Below, in pieces: positions 16,253-24,635 of a stretch of DNA of 41,462 nucleotides. Each line of letters starts with the position of its first letter. The first letter of the stretch is position 1. Under the pieces are notes generated by a model, which did not search any database, was not told the DNA's origin, and saw only the letters and a list, made by a program, of their open reading frames with translations. Origin of the DNA: Bacteroidales bacterium. GTDB lineage: Bacteria; Bacteroidota; Bacteroidia; Bacteroidales; UBA932. The position numbers and the translations under genes are program-made. The stretch spans positions 1 to 41,462 of the forward strand of contig JAFZKT010000064.1 in NCBI GenBank assembly GCA_017553545.1. Reading direction: 5' to 3'.

Positions 16253-18058
16253 GTGAAAACGCTGGAACTCCTTGCGCCGGCCAGAACGGCGGACATCGGC
16301 ATCGCAGCCGTGGACTGCGGGGCCGATGCCGTCTATATAGCCGGGCCGTCGTTCGGCGCACGGCAGGCGGCGGGGAACAGCGTGGAGGAAATCGGGCGGC
16401 TCTGCACCCATGCCCACCGTTTCGGCGTGCGTGTGTTTGCCACGGTGAACACCATCCTCTACGAAGAAGACTTGCCGGCGGTGGAGGAGCTGGTGCGGCA
16501 GTTGGAGGAGGCTGGCGTGGACGCCCTCATCGTCCAGGACCCTGCCGTGACCCGGATGAGTACGCTGCCCCTGCATGCCTCCACCCAGTGCGCCATCCGC
16601 ACGCCGGAAAAAGCCTGTTTCCTGGAAAGCCTGGGTTATGGACGGCTTGTACTGGAGCGCCAGCTTTCCCTGAATCAGATCAAGGCCATCGCCACGTCCG
16701 TGGAGGCGGAAATCGAATGTTTCGTGCACGGCGCCCTCTGCGTCTGCTACAGCGGTCGCTGCTATTTGTCGGAATACCTGACCGGGAGAAGCGCCAACCG
16801 CGGCGCCTGCGCCCAGCCCTGCCGCAGCCTCTATGACCTGGAGGACGCTTCCGGCAAGGTACTGGTGAAAAACAAGGCCCTGCTCTCATTAAGGGATTTC
16901 AATCTTATGACCCGTCTGGAAGAGTTGGCCGATGCCGGCGTGACCTCCTTTAAAATAGAAGGCCGCCTGAAGGGAGAATCCTATGTGCGGAACGTGGTAA
17001 AAGCCTATTCTGAGGCGCTGGATGCCTTGATTGGGCGCTATCCGGACCGCTATTGCCGTGCATCCTTCGGCCGCGTCACTGGCGGTTTCACTCCCTCGCT
17101 GGACAAGACCTTCAACCGTGGCTATACGCAGCTCTTCCTGGACGGCACCCGCGGATTGTGGTCGTCGATGGAAGCGCCCAAATCCATGGGCGAATACATA
17201 GGCACGGTAGCCCGGCTCACCCCGGACGGACTGGTGCTGAATCCCGCCTCCGAAGAGGTTGTCCTGGCCAACGGGGACGGACTGGCCTTTGTGGCGCCTG
17301 ACGGAAGCGTGGCCGGTTTCCGGGCCGATGTCTGCACGGGCAACGCCGTCCGTTGCAAGCAGCCGGAAGGCCTCCGGGAGGGTGTGCGGTTGTACCGAAA
17401 TATCAGCGCCGCCTTCGAAAAGGAATTGGAACGGAACAAGCCCCGGCGGGAACTGTCCGTTCAGCTGATCGTGGAGATGAATGAAGGCCAGCTCAGTGTC
17501 ACGGCCGTCTGCGAAGACGGGCGGAAGGCGGTGGAGAAGGTGCCGGCGCCCGAAGAACCCGCCCGCGACCCCCTGCGGATGCTGGACACTTTGTCGGCCC
17601 AGTTGAACAAGCGCAGCGGCCATTACTCCTTCTTTGTGAAATCCCTGGCCCTGTACGGGGACTTGCCTTTCATGGGAGCGGCCTTCCTCAATGCCATCCG
17701 CCGGACGCTTGCGGAAAAACTGGACGCCCAGCCCGTCGTAGCCCGCCCGCTGCGCCGCGGATCGGTGAATCCCACCGTCCCGGTTCCCGAACAGCTTACC
17801 TACAAGGCCAATGTAGCCAACAGCGTTTCGGCCCGCATCTATACGGAAAGGGGTGCCCACCGGATAGACCCGGCCTATGAACTGTCCCATTGCCGGGGCG
17901 TGGAACTGATGCGCAGCAAATACTGCATCCGTCATGAGCTGGGCCTGTGTCCCAGACAGGGCAAGGCCATAAAAGCGGAACCGCTCTTCCTCCGGAACGG
18001 GAAAGAGCGGCTCTGTCTGCATTTCGACTGTGCCGTCTGCGAAATGACGGTAAGTTAG
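16253..18058 (+). CDS. U32 family peptidase-like protein (RlhA/TrhP type)
   Basis: A 601-aa protein. The N-terminal TIM-barrel-like part begins LELLAPARTADIGIAAVDCGADAVYIAG and carries the U32 signature IECFVHGALCVCYSGRCYLS with clustered cysteines, RGACAQPCR and FKIEGRLKGESYVRNV. The C-terminal portion (about 370-570) is the DUF3656-like extension, ending in another Cys cluster (YCIRHELGLCPRQ, DCAVCEM). Members with this layout include RNA hydroxylation factors RlhA and TrhP, so a role in RNA modification is likely but not proven. Start GTG 16253 lies just after the previous gene and its tandem -7 boxes; starting at 16133 would overlap that gene by about 100 nt. Confidence 0.88.
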   Translation: MKTLELLAPARTADIGIAAVDCGADAVYIAGPSFGARQAAGNSVEEIGRLCTHAHRFGVRVFATVNTILYEEDLPAVEELVRQLEEAGVDALIVQDPAVTRMSTLPLHASTQCAIRTPEKACFLESLGYGRLVLERQLSLNQIKAIATSVEAEIECFVHGALCVCYSGRCYLSEYLTGRSANRGACAQPCRSLYDLEDASGKVLVKNKALLSLRDFNLMTRLEELADAGVTSFKIEGRLKGESYVRNVVKAYSEALDALIGRYPDRYCRASFGRVTGGFTPSLDKTFNRGYTQLFLDGTRGLWSSMEAPKSMGEYIGTVARLTPDGLVLNPASEEVVLANGDGLAFVAPDGSVAGFRADVCTGNAVRCKQPEGLREGVRLYRNISAAFEKELERNKPRRELSVQLIVEMNEGQLSVTAVCEDGRKAVEKVPAPEEPARDPLRMLDTLSAQLNKRSGHYSFFVKSLALYGDLPFMGAAFLNAIRRTLAEKLDAQPVVARPLRRGSVNPTVPVPEQLTYKANVANSVSARIYTERGAHRIDPAYELSHCRGVELMRSKYCIRHELGLCPRQGKAIKAEPLFLRNGKERLCLHFDCAVCEMTVS

Positions 18059-18059
18059 C

Positions 18060-18896
18060 TTACTTCTTGGGAGCGGCCTTCAGCTGCTCAATCACTTTCT
18101 TGATCTGGGCGGCGTCCTTGGCCGAGGGATTCAGGACGAGATATTGCTCGAAATCCTGGATGGCTTCCGCGTTCTTGTTCAGGCTCACATAGGCGTTGCC
18201 GCGGAGCTTGAAGGCGTTGGCGTTGGAAGCGTTGTATTCGATGGCCTTTCCGGCGGCTTCCACCGCTGCGGCGAACTTGCCGGCCTTGTTGGAGGCGGCA
18301 GCCTTGGTCACATACTGGTTGGACAGCGGACCAGCAGCCTGCTTGTCCAGACCCATTTCATAGGCTTTCTCCAGCGCTGCAATGGCGGCATCCGCTTCCT
18401 TCAGCTGGGTCTTTGCCATACCCAGGAACAGATAGGTGTAGCCGGTGGCCTCTTCAATGTCGATGGCCTTCTGGGCATATTCGGCGGCCACGGCAGGATT
18501 GGCTTTGAAGTTATCTTTTGCCAGATTGTTGAAGATGGTTCCCTGCAGTTTCTTGCTGCGCTCTGCGGCATCCTGCCCGAACTCCGCGGCGGCGGCATTG
18601 GCTACATCCAGGGAAGCGAGGGCTTCGGTATACTGCTTGGCCTTGATCTGGTCGTTGACAATGCTGAAGGACAGGTTCACGATGTTGTCCTGGCACTTGG
18701 CTACCTGTACGGGAGCGTCTTCGTCTTCGCAGGCGGCGAAGAGGGCCATGGCTTCACGGAAACCGGCAATCTGGGCATCCTTGTTCTCTGCCTGGGCGGC
18801 GTTGTTGTAGGCCTCCATGGCGGTGTTGTAATCCTGTGCCCAGGCTGCCACTGCTGCAAGGGCGAGGGCTGCAATCAGAGAGAAAACTCTTTTCAT
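18060..18896 (-). CDS. Secreted tetratricopeptide-repeat protein
   Basis: A 278-aa protein with a signal peptide (MKRVFSLIAALALAAVAAWA-Q). Helical TPR-like repeats fill the rest, most clearly near 140-175 (YLFLGMAKTQLKEADAAIAA) and 205-265 (NAFKLRGNAYVSLNKNAEAI). It is probably a periplasmic protein-interaction scaffold; the partner is unknown. It converges on the U32 gene with 1 nt between stops and is divergent from the M16-like gene. Confidence 0.85.
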   Translation of the reverse strand: MKRVFSLIAALALAAVAAWAQDYNTAMEAYNNAAQAENKDAQIAGFREAMALFAACEDEDAPVQVAKCQDNIVNLSFSIVNDQIKAKQYTEALASLDVANAAAAEFGQDAAERSKKLQGTIFNNLAKDNFKANPAVAAEYAQKAIDIEEATGYTYLFLGMAKTQLKEADAAIAALEKAYEMGLDKQAAGPLSNQYVTKAAASNKAGKFAAAVEAAGKAIEYNASNANAFKLRGNAYVSLNKNAEAIQDFEQYLVLNPSAKDAAQIKKVIEQLKAAPKK

Positions 18897-18938
18897 TTCT
18901 TCCTATAATTTTAAGGTTACACTTCGTGTTTTGGTTTG

Positions 18939-18967
18939 CAAATATAGCAAAAAAAGCCGTAATTTTG
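18939..18967. promoter_or_regulatory. Divergent -7 boxes for the TPR and M16-like genes
   Basis: TATATTTG on the minus strand (18946-18939) precedes the TPR gene by 42 nt. TAATTTTG on the plus strand (18960-18967) precedes the ATG at 18978 by 10 nt. Confidence 0.7.
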
Positions 18968-18977
18968 CAGCGACATC

Positions 18978-21320
18978 ATGCGCAGCGGTTTCAAATACCT
19001 TCTGGCAGTCGCCCTCGCTGTTTTGGCAAATCTTGTGCCAGCGGGGGCGTTGCCCGCCCTTATGCGTGACGGCAGGGTCCGGGAAGGCAGGCTGGGATGC
19101 GGCGTCACGTATTATCTGGTAAAGAACGACCAGGCCCCCGGATTCGCCCATATCGCCGTCGCCGGAAAGGCCGATGCCCCCGTGCATCATTTCCCGGCCG
19201 TCCCCGTCTATAAGACCGTTTCGCTGGACTCTACGCTGGTGAAGGCCTTCTCGCTCATGGCCGACGGTCCCAGGGCCATCGTGGTGAGCGGAGACATCGA
19301 TCCGGCCGAAATCCGGCGGAAACTGGACCTCCTGTCCATCCAGCTGCCGGCCCGTCCCGCCGCGGAGGCGGATACGCTGGACACATGGTCGTCCCGCCGG
19401 GAACCCGTCATCCGCCTGAGCCGCCCCGGCGAAGGCGCCCTTTCCCGCGTGGAAGTATGTTATGATGCGCCGCCCGTTCCCGCCCATCAGCGGAATACGG
19501 CCCAGGCGCTGGTTACCGATATCTTCTCCCGCGAGCTGGTCTTTATCCTGCGGCATCGGCTGGAAAAGGAACTGGCCGGTATTCCCTGTTTGCCCCCGTC
19601 GGTCAGCTATGAAGGGCTGTCGCAGGGAAGTACCCGGGAACTGTTCCGGGTATCTGTTTCCACACCGGAGGAGCATCTGGACCGCGTGACGGCCATCGTC
19701 GCCGGGACGCTGTCCTGCCTGGAAAAGGAAGGCGTCACCCGCACGGAGCTGGAAGACGCCCGTTCGGCGATGATGCCCGCGATGGCGCTGGAGGCATCGG
19801 CCCCCCTGTCCAACCGGGAATGGGCCATCCGCTGCATCCGGCACTTCCACTATGGCACGCACCTGGCTCCCTTCTCCGAAGAGTATCGTCTCTTCGGCCG
19901 CAAGGCGCTGGAGGGCGACGTTTACAAAGACCTGCTGAACAATTTCTCCGGTGGTCTTCTGGACCACGCACGGAATCTCACGCTTACGCTGGAAACCACG
20001 CGCGACACGCTGGACTACGGCGCGGCGCTCAACGCCTATATCTTCGATTACCTGCAGGCCCGCATAGACGGTTCCGGCGGCCGGGATTATTCCTGGCACG
20101 CGGCGGACACCCTGTCCCTGAATGTGGCCACCACCAGGATCCGCATCAAGAGTGAGCGTACGGAACCGCTTTCCGGCGGCACGCTCTGGACCTTCTCCAA
20201 CGGCCTCCGCGTAGTGTTCAAGCCCGTCAAGGGCTCCGGCCGGCTGCATTATGCCTGGCAGCTGGACGGCGGCCTGGCACAGATCTCCGGCCTCAAGGAG
20301 GGGGAGGGCGGCTACATCGGCCCGTTGCTGGATGTTTTCGGCGTGGGAGAAATGTCGGCGGCCGCTTTTCACGATATGCTGGCGGCCAATGGCATCTCGC
20401 TGGAGAGCCGCGTGGCCCTCAATGGCCTCGCCCTTTGCGGCAGTGCACCGCCGGAGCGGCTGTCGCTGCTGCTGAAGGCGCTCCTGGGCGTTTCGGCGAA
20501 CCGCAGCGTAGATATGGATGCCTTCCAGGATTATCTGCAGCGTGAAACCCTCTCCGGCGAAATCCCTTCGGCCATGATGCTCCGTAAACTCCACCCCGGC
20601 TATGTCTACGGCTCCTGGAAGGGATCCCTCAGTGAAAAGACACTGAAAAAGGCCGAAAAATTCTATGATGCCCGCCTGCCGCATCTCGCGGACGGCATCC
20701 TCATCATCTCCGGCGACCTCTCGGAGGAGACCGTCAGAAAGCACCTGCTGCAATACGTGGGGGCCATTGCTCCGGACCATCTCTCCGTGCCCCGCCGGCC
20801 CGTTACCCTGAAAACGGCCAGCGGTGCGCAGCGTGTCACCGGTGCCGCAGAGGGCGCATTTCTGCTGACAGACGCCGCCTATGCCTACACGGCGGAGCAC
20901 TATTATACCGCCCGTCTGGCGGCGGATGAGCTCCAGGACCGCCTGGAGCGCCGCATTGGCCCGGGTGTCAAAGTCGCTTTAAGAATCCTCCGTCAGCCCC
21001 AGGAGCGCTTCCGGCTGCTGATTGGCGTAGAGCGCCGGGAAGACCTGCCGCTGGTTCGCGGCGTGCTGCAGGCGGCTGCTGCGGAGCCCCTTTCGGCCGA
21101 AGACCTGAAAGCCCGCCGGAAGAAACTGGAAGCCGTGGTAAAAGCCCTTCTGGCGTCACCGGAAGGCCAGGTAATGGCCCTATTGGAGCGCTATTCCGTG
21201 AATAAGGACGTCACTTCCCGCTATGGGGAGGCTATTTCCGCCATTACCGCGGAAGGCGTGCAGGAATTCCTGCGCCTCATGGCGGAGGGGGGTTGCATCG
21301 AATACCAGGGCCATGAGTAA
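18978..21320 (+). CDS. M16 (insulinase)-like protein without the zinc motif
   Basis: A 780-aa protein with a signal peptide (cleavage near PAGALP). Two halves are seen. The first contains LGCGVTYYLVKNDQAPGFAH and LEKELAGIPCLPPSVSYEG. The second restarts with TFSNGLRVVFKPVKGSGRLHYAW. Both are like the start of M16 repeats. The catalytic HxxEH is absent: the region after the second start reads GLKEGEGGYIGPLLDVFG. It may therefore be a non-catalytic partner of an active M16 protease, or a structural homologue. It overlaps the next gene by 8 nt. Confidence 0.7.
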   Translation: MRSGFKYLLAVALAVLANLVPAGALPALMRDGRVREGRLGCGVTYYLVKNDQAPGFAHIAVAGKADAPVHHFPAVPVYKTVSLDSTLVKAFSLMADGPRAIVVSGDIDPAEIRRKLDLLSIQLPARPAAEADTLDTWSSRREPVIRLSRPGEGALSRVEVCYDAPPVPAHQRNTAQALVTDIFSRELVFILRHRLEKELAGIPCLPPSVSYEGLSQGSTRELFRVSVSTPEEHLDRVTAIVAGTLSCLEKEGVTRTELEDARSAMMPAMALEASAPLSNREWAIRCIRHFHYGTHLAPFSEEYRLFGRKALEGDVYKDLLNNFSGGLLDHARNLTLTLETTRDTLDYGAALNAYIFDYLQARIDGSGGRDYSWHAADTLSLNVATTRIRIKSERTEPLSGGTLWTFSNGLRVVFKPVKGSGRLHYAWQLDGGLAQISGLKEGEGGYIGPLLDVFGVGEMSAAAFHDMLAANGISLESRVALNGLALCGSAPPERLSLLLKALLGVSANRSVDMDAFQDYLQRETLSGEIPSAMMLRKLHPGYVYGSWKGSLSEKTLKKAEKFYDARLPHLADGILIISGDLSEETVRKHLLQYVGAIAPDHLSVPRRPVTLKTASGAQRVTGAAEGAFLLTDAAYAYTAEHYYTARLAADELQDRLERRIGPGVKVALRILRQPQERFRLLIGVERREDLPLVRGVLQAAAAEPLSAEDLKARRKKLEAVVKALLASPEGQVMALLERYSVNKDVTSRYGEAISAITAEGVQEFLRLMAEGGCIEYQGHE

Positions 21321-21900
21321 GGAGGATTACGGTACCATCGTGGAGATAGGCGACATCCTGGTGAGCGAGGATGTGATTTTTGAATTCTTCGCCTGTGATT
21401 ATCCCGTCTGCAAGGGGAAATGCTGTATCGTCGGGGACAGCGGTGCGCCGTTAAAGGAAGAAGAGCTGGAAGGCCTGGAACGGGATTATCCCGTCTACAA
21501 CCCGCTGATGCGGCCGGAAGGCCGGGCGGCGGTAGCGGCGAAAGGATTTTTCGAGGTGGACCGCGAAGGGGATATCGTGACACCGCTGGTGGAAGGGAGC
21601 GAAGAATGTGCCTTCTGTCATTTTGAGGCCTCCGGCAACTGCCTCTGCGCCATCGAGCGGATGGGCCTCCGTAAACCCGTTTCCTGCTCGCTTTACCCTG
21701 TGCGGGTGGTGGACCTTGGCGGCGGGCGCATCGGCCTGAATCTTCACCGCTGGCACATCTGCAAGGAGGCCTATGAAAAAGGGCGCCGCGAAGGAATCCG
21801 GGTGTACCAGTTCCTCCGCGGGCCGCTTACAGATGCCTTTGGGGCCGATTTCTACGAGGCGTTGTCGGCCGCGGCCAGGATGCTCATCGCGGCCTCGTAA
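21313..21900 (+). CDS. DUF3109 family cysteine-rich protein
   Basis: A 195-aa protein with Cys motifs that probably bind metal: CDYPVCKGKCC near residue 25, CAFCHFEASGNCLC near 105, and later HICKEAY. These match the DUF3109 / YkgJ-like cysteine-cluster group; the function is unknown. ATG 21313 (MSKEDYGTIVEIGDILVS) is the family start. The start overlaps the M16-like gene by 8 nt and the 3' end overlaps the convergent DUF2007 gene by 49 nt. Confidence 0.88.
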   Translation: MSKEDYGTIVEIGDILVSEDVIFEFFACDYPVCKGKCCIVGDSGAPLKEEELEGLERDYPVYNPLMRPEGRAAVAAKGFFEVDREGDIVTPLVEGSEECAFCHFEASGNCLCAIERMGLRKPVSCSLYPVRVVDLGGGRIGLNLHRWHICKEAYEKGRREGIRVYQFLRGPLTDAFGADFYEALSAAARMLIAAS

Positions 21901-22076
21901 TCGCTTTCATTCACTTTTACCTCGATGGGCCTTGCGTAGCCCAGGGAAGGATAGGAGGAGTCTGCGCCGAACACGCCGGCGGGGATGCCGTTGTCGCCCA
22001 GCATGGCCGCGCAAATGTCGGCCTGCACCCTTTCGTTGAAGGTGGCGACGGTTTTGAATCCTTGGTTATCAGTCAT
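21852..22076 (-). CDS. DUF2007-type small protein
   Basis: A 74-aa protein, MTDNQGFKTVATFNERVQAD, with ARPIEVKVNESDYEAAMSIL at the end. This is the layout of DUF2007, a ferredoxin-like fold sometimes called putative signal-transducing protein. The start at 22076 overlaps the preceding membrane-protein gene by 8 nt. The last 49 nt are antisense to the end of the DUF3109 gene. Confidence 0.8.
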   Translation of the reverse strand: MTDNQGFKTVATFNERVQADICAAMLGDNGIPAGVFGADSSYPSLGYARPIEVKVNESDYEAAMSILAAADNAS

Positions 22077-22536
22077 GGCGGTTGATTTTATGGTCGATGA
22101 ACATGGCCACACGCGCGAGGTCCCGCATGTGCCCGTCAACCTTGAAACCTTCCAGTTCCCGTTCGACGACAATGCGGTCTTCCCACAGGCGGGCTGCCCG
22201 GCCGACCGTACTTTTTAGCTTGTAAATGCGGCTGCCGTCCTCTTTCTCGGCGGCCTTGTAGTATCCGCGTCCGTCCAGGGCTTCATCCACTTTCGGCCAC
22301 AGTTCCGCCGGATCTCCCGTGGTGCGGATCAGGCGTTTTCCATAGCCGAAAAGGGGATAGATGGCGGCCATCACGGCAAAGAGGCCCAGGATGTAAAAGA
22401 TGCTGGTCCAGCCTTTCTGGAATGCCTTGGCGATGTCTTTTGGCACCATGCCGACAAGCATCAGCACGCCAATCAGCACGACGAAGAGAATGAGGAGCTG
22501 GATGAAGTATTTGACGGATCTTCTCAGGTAAATCAT
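22069..22536 (-). CDS. Conserved membrane protein, unknown function
   Basis: A 155-aa protein with two membrane segments (about 10-30 and 45-65). A cytoplasmic tail of about 90 residues follows, containing ELWPKVDEALDGRGYYKAAEKE and ending near FIDHKINRHD. I do not recognise a named family. It overlaps hemW by 4 nt and DUF2007 by 8 nt, so it sits within a four-gene minus-strand operon. Confidence 0.8.
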   Translation of the reverse strand: MIYLRRSVKYFIQLLILFVVLIGVLMLVGMVPKDIAKAFQKGWTSIFYILGLFAVMAAIYPLFGYGKRLIRTTGDPAELWPKVDEALDGRGYYKAAEKEDGSRIYKLKSTVGRAARLWEDRIVVERELEGFKVDGHMRDLARVAMFIDHKINRHD

Positions 22537-23612
22537 ATCAGTTGTCTAATGATTTCGTCGGAGGTGAAGAAATGGTCTTCCGGGATGCGGTAGCGGTTTC
22601 CCGTTTTGACCAGTGCACCTGCCTGCATCAATGTTTCTATGCTGCCGCTCATGCTGTTTTTCTCCAGGAAGGCCGCATCCACGCCCTTGGCGGTGCGAAG
22701 CCCCAGCATGATGGTCTCTACGGTTTCATCCTCGGTGCTCAGGGACTCTTCCGTGCGCTTGTAGCTGTCCAGCGTGCTGTCGTTCCAACTGCGGGAGCAT
22801 CCGCTGAAGGAATGGGCCGACGGCCCCAGCCCCACATAGGCCTTCCGTGCCCAGTAGCCGCCGTTGTGCACGGCTTCGAAGCCGGGTTTTGCGAAATTGG
22901 AGATTTCGTAGTGGTTGTAGCCAGCATCGGCCATTTTCCGGCAGAGGATCCGGTACTGCCGGCTGCACAGCTCCTCTGAGGCTTCCTCGTACTCGCCTTT
23001 TTCCACCATTTTCGCCAGGGCGCTGCCGCTCTCGATGCTGAGCTGGTAGCAGGAAATGTGTTCGGGCTTCAGCGCCAGGGCTTCATCGATGGTGTTTTCC
23101 CAGACTGCGTCGGAGAGATTGCTGAGGCCGAAGATGAGGTCCAGGCTCAGGTTTTCGAACCCGGCTTCCCGCACCAGCTTTACTGCCTCGCGGGCTCCGT
23201 CGGCATTGTGCCGGCGGTTCATCCAGCGGAGGAGGTTGTCGTCGAAGGACTGCACGCCCAGGCTCATCCGGTTCACGCCCAGCTGCCTTAAACTTTCCAG
23301 GTAGGGGAGCCCGTTGGTTACGATATCGTCCGGGTTGGCTTCCAGGGTGAACTCCTTGTAGGGACCGCCGTGTCCCACTTCTTCCAGCGTAAGGAGGATG
23401 CGGGAAAGGCACCACAGGGGCAGGACGGAAGGGGTCCCGCCGCCGAAATACAGAGTGCTGAGGCTCCCGTCCATTTCTGCGGCGCGCCGGCGGATTTCCG
23501 CGCACAGCGCTTCCGTGTAACGCTCCATCGGCCCGTTGTCCCCGGGTACCGTGGAAAAGAAGTCGCAGTAAGTACAGCGGCTCTTGCAGAAAGGAACGTG
23601 GATGTAGATCAT
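22533..23612 (-). CDS. hemW: HemW-like radical SAM protein
   Basis: A 359-aa radical SAM protein. The cluster motif CKSRCTYC gives Cys9, Cys13 and Cys16, followed by YFGGGTPS, LEANPDDI, GVNRMSLGVQSF and NHYEISNFAKPG. These are HemW features rather than those of HemN. HemW is a heme chaperone, although often annotated as coproporphyrinogen oxidase. ATG 23612 (MIYIHVPFCKS) is the family start, 1 nt after the upstream stop; the longer frame from 23636 would overlap that gene. Confidence 0.93.
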   Translation of the reverse strand: MIYIHVPFCKSRCTYCDFFSTVPGDNGPMERYTEALCAEIRRRAAEMDGSLSTLYFGGGTPSVLPLWCLSRILLTLEEVGHGGPYKEFTLEANPDDIVTNGLPYLESLRQLGVNRMSLGVQSFDDNLLRWMNRRHNADGAREAVKLVREAGFENLSLDLIFGLSNLSDAVWENTIDEALALKPEHISCYQLSIESGSALAKMVEKGEYEEASEELCSRQYRILCRKMADAGYNHYEISNFAKPGFEAVHNGGYWARKAYVGLGPSAHSFSGCSRSWNDSTLDSYKRTEESLSTEDETVETIMLGLRTAKGVDAAFLEKNSMSGSIETLMQAGALVKTGNRYRIPEDHFFTSDEIIRQLI

Positions 23613-23613
23613 A

Positions 23614-24579
23614 CTAGCGGAGCAGGCATTCCGCACGGCCCAGCAGGGCCTGCTCCGTATAGACTTCCAGGGAATAGATACCTTTGGCGAATTCGCCGGT
23701 ATCCTTCACGTAGATGGAAACGTCCATCTCATTCCCTTCGTAGTCCACTTCGCGGGAAGCCGTGGCCTCGAGGGCGTTACCGCCGCAGGTGAAGCCCACG
23801 GACTCGCTGTTCATCAGGAGGATGCCGTCCGGGTCCTTCACGCGGACATAGATCCGCACGGGGCCGCGGTCTGCCAGGGAATTCTCTACCAGCGAGAGGG
23901 TTACCATCAGGTATTTCACCCGGCTGTGACGGTCACTCACCTTGTTGCTGCCGTTGTAACCGTACAGGCCGATGCCGCGGGCACGGAGCACTTTGCCGGT
24001 ACTCACTTTCTCCGACAGGTTGGTGACCTGCGCGGTGAGTTCCTCGTTGGCGCGGCGGCTTTCGGCGGCTTCGCGGCGGGCTTCGGCTGCATCGGCCGTA
24101 AGCTTCTTGTTCAGCGTATTCAGCGAGTCAATCTGGACGATGTAGCCCTTCATGATACTGCGCAGCGTGCCCAGCTCTTTCTCATACTGGCGGATTTTGG
24201 CGCGGTTGGAGGCCTCCGTCTGTGCGAGTTTTTCGATGAGTTGAGCCACCTGTTCACGGGAAGTGTCCAGCTGGTGGTTGATGGATTCGTAGTCCGAATT
24301 CAGGGAAGAAAAGTCTTCCTGCAGGGCGACCATTTGCCTGGCCAGTTCCTGTTTTTCCACTTCCAGGGCACTGACCAGTTTGTTATGTTCGGATTCTATA
24401 TTCTTGACGGCTCCCCGTTCTTTCCACCACAGGACGCCGAGTATAACGGCTCCGATGGCAAGGACGATGGCCAGGGCGCCGGCGATACCCCCGACTGCGC
24501 CGCCGGAAAGGATGGCGCGCCTTCTCTCTTTTCTTTCACGCTCTTCGCGTTCGATTCTTTCGAGCGGATCTTCAGTCAT
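23614..24579 (-). CDS. Membrane-anchored coiled-coil protein
   Basis: A 321-aa protein. A charged N-terminus (LERIEREERERKERRR) leads to one membrane helix (about 24-51), then a long coiled coil (about 55-195), then a beta-rich C-terminal domain of about 120 residues beginning KVLRARGIGLYGYNGSNKVS. The layout suggests a sensor or structural protein with the coiled coil outside the cytoplasm. Function is unknown. It is first in the operon with hemW. Confidence 0.75.
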   Translation of the reverse strand: MTEDPLERIEREERERKERRRAILSGGAVGGIAGALAIVLAIGAVILGVLWWKERGAVKNIESEHNKLVSALEVEKQELARQMVALQEDFSSLNSDYESINHQLDTSREQVAQLIEKLAQTEASNRAKIRQYEKELGTLRSIMKGYIVQIDSLNTLNKKLTADAAEARREAAESRRANEELTAQVTNLSEKVSTGKVLRARGIGLYGYNGSNKVSDRHSRVKYLMVTLSLVENSLADRGPVRIYVRVKDPDGILLMNSESVGFTCGGNALEATASREVDYEGNEMDVSIYVKDTGEFAKGIYSLEVYTEQALLGRAECLLR

Positions 24580-24602
24580 AGCGGATGGATTTTAAAATCA
24601 TA

Positions 24603-24620
24603 CAAATATAGTTAACTTTG
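24603..24620. promoter_or_regulatory. Divergent -7 boxes for the coiled-coil and aminopeptidase genes
   Basis: TATATTTG on the minus strand (24610-24603) and TAACTTTG on the plus strand (24613-24620) lie almost back to back. Confidence 0.65.
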
Positions 24621-24635
24621 TGCAAATATCGTACT

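Noticed and set aside
18903-20900. 665-codon frame opposite the M16-like gene
   Set aside because: No recognisable domain or promoter; explained by high GC on the opposite strand.
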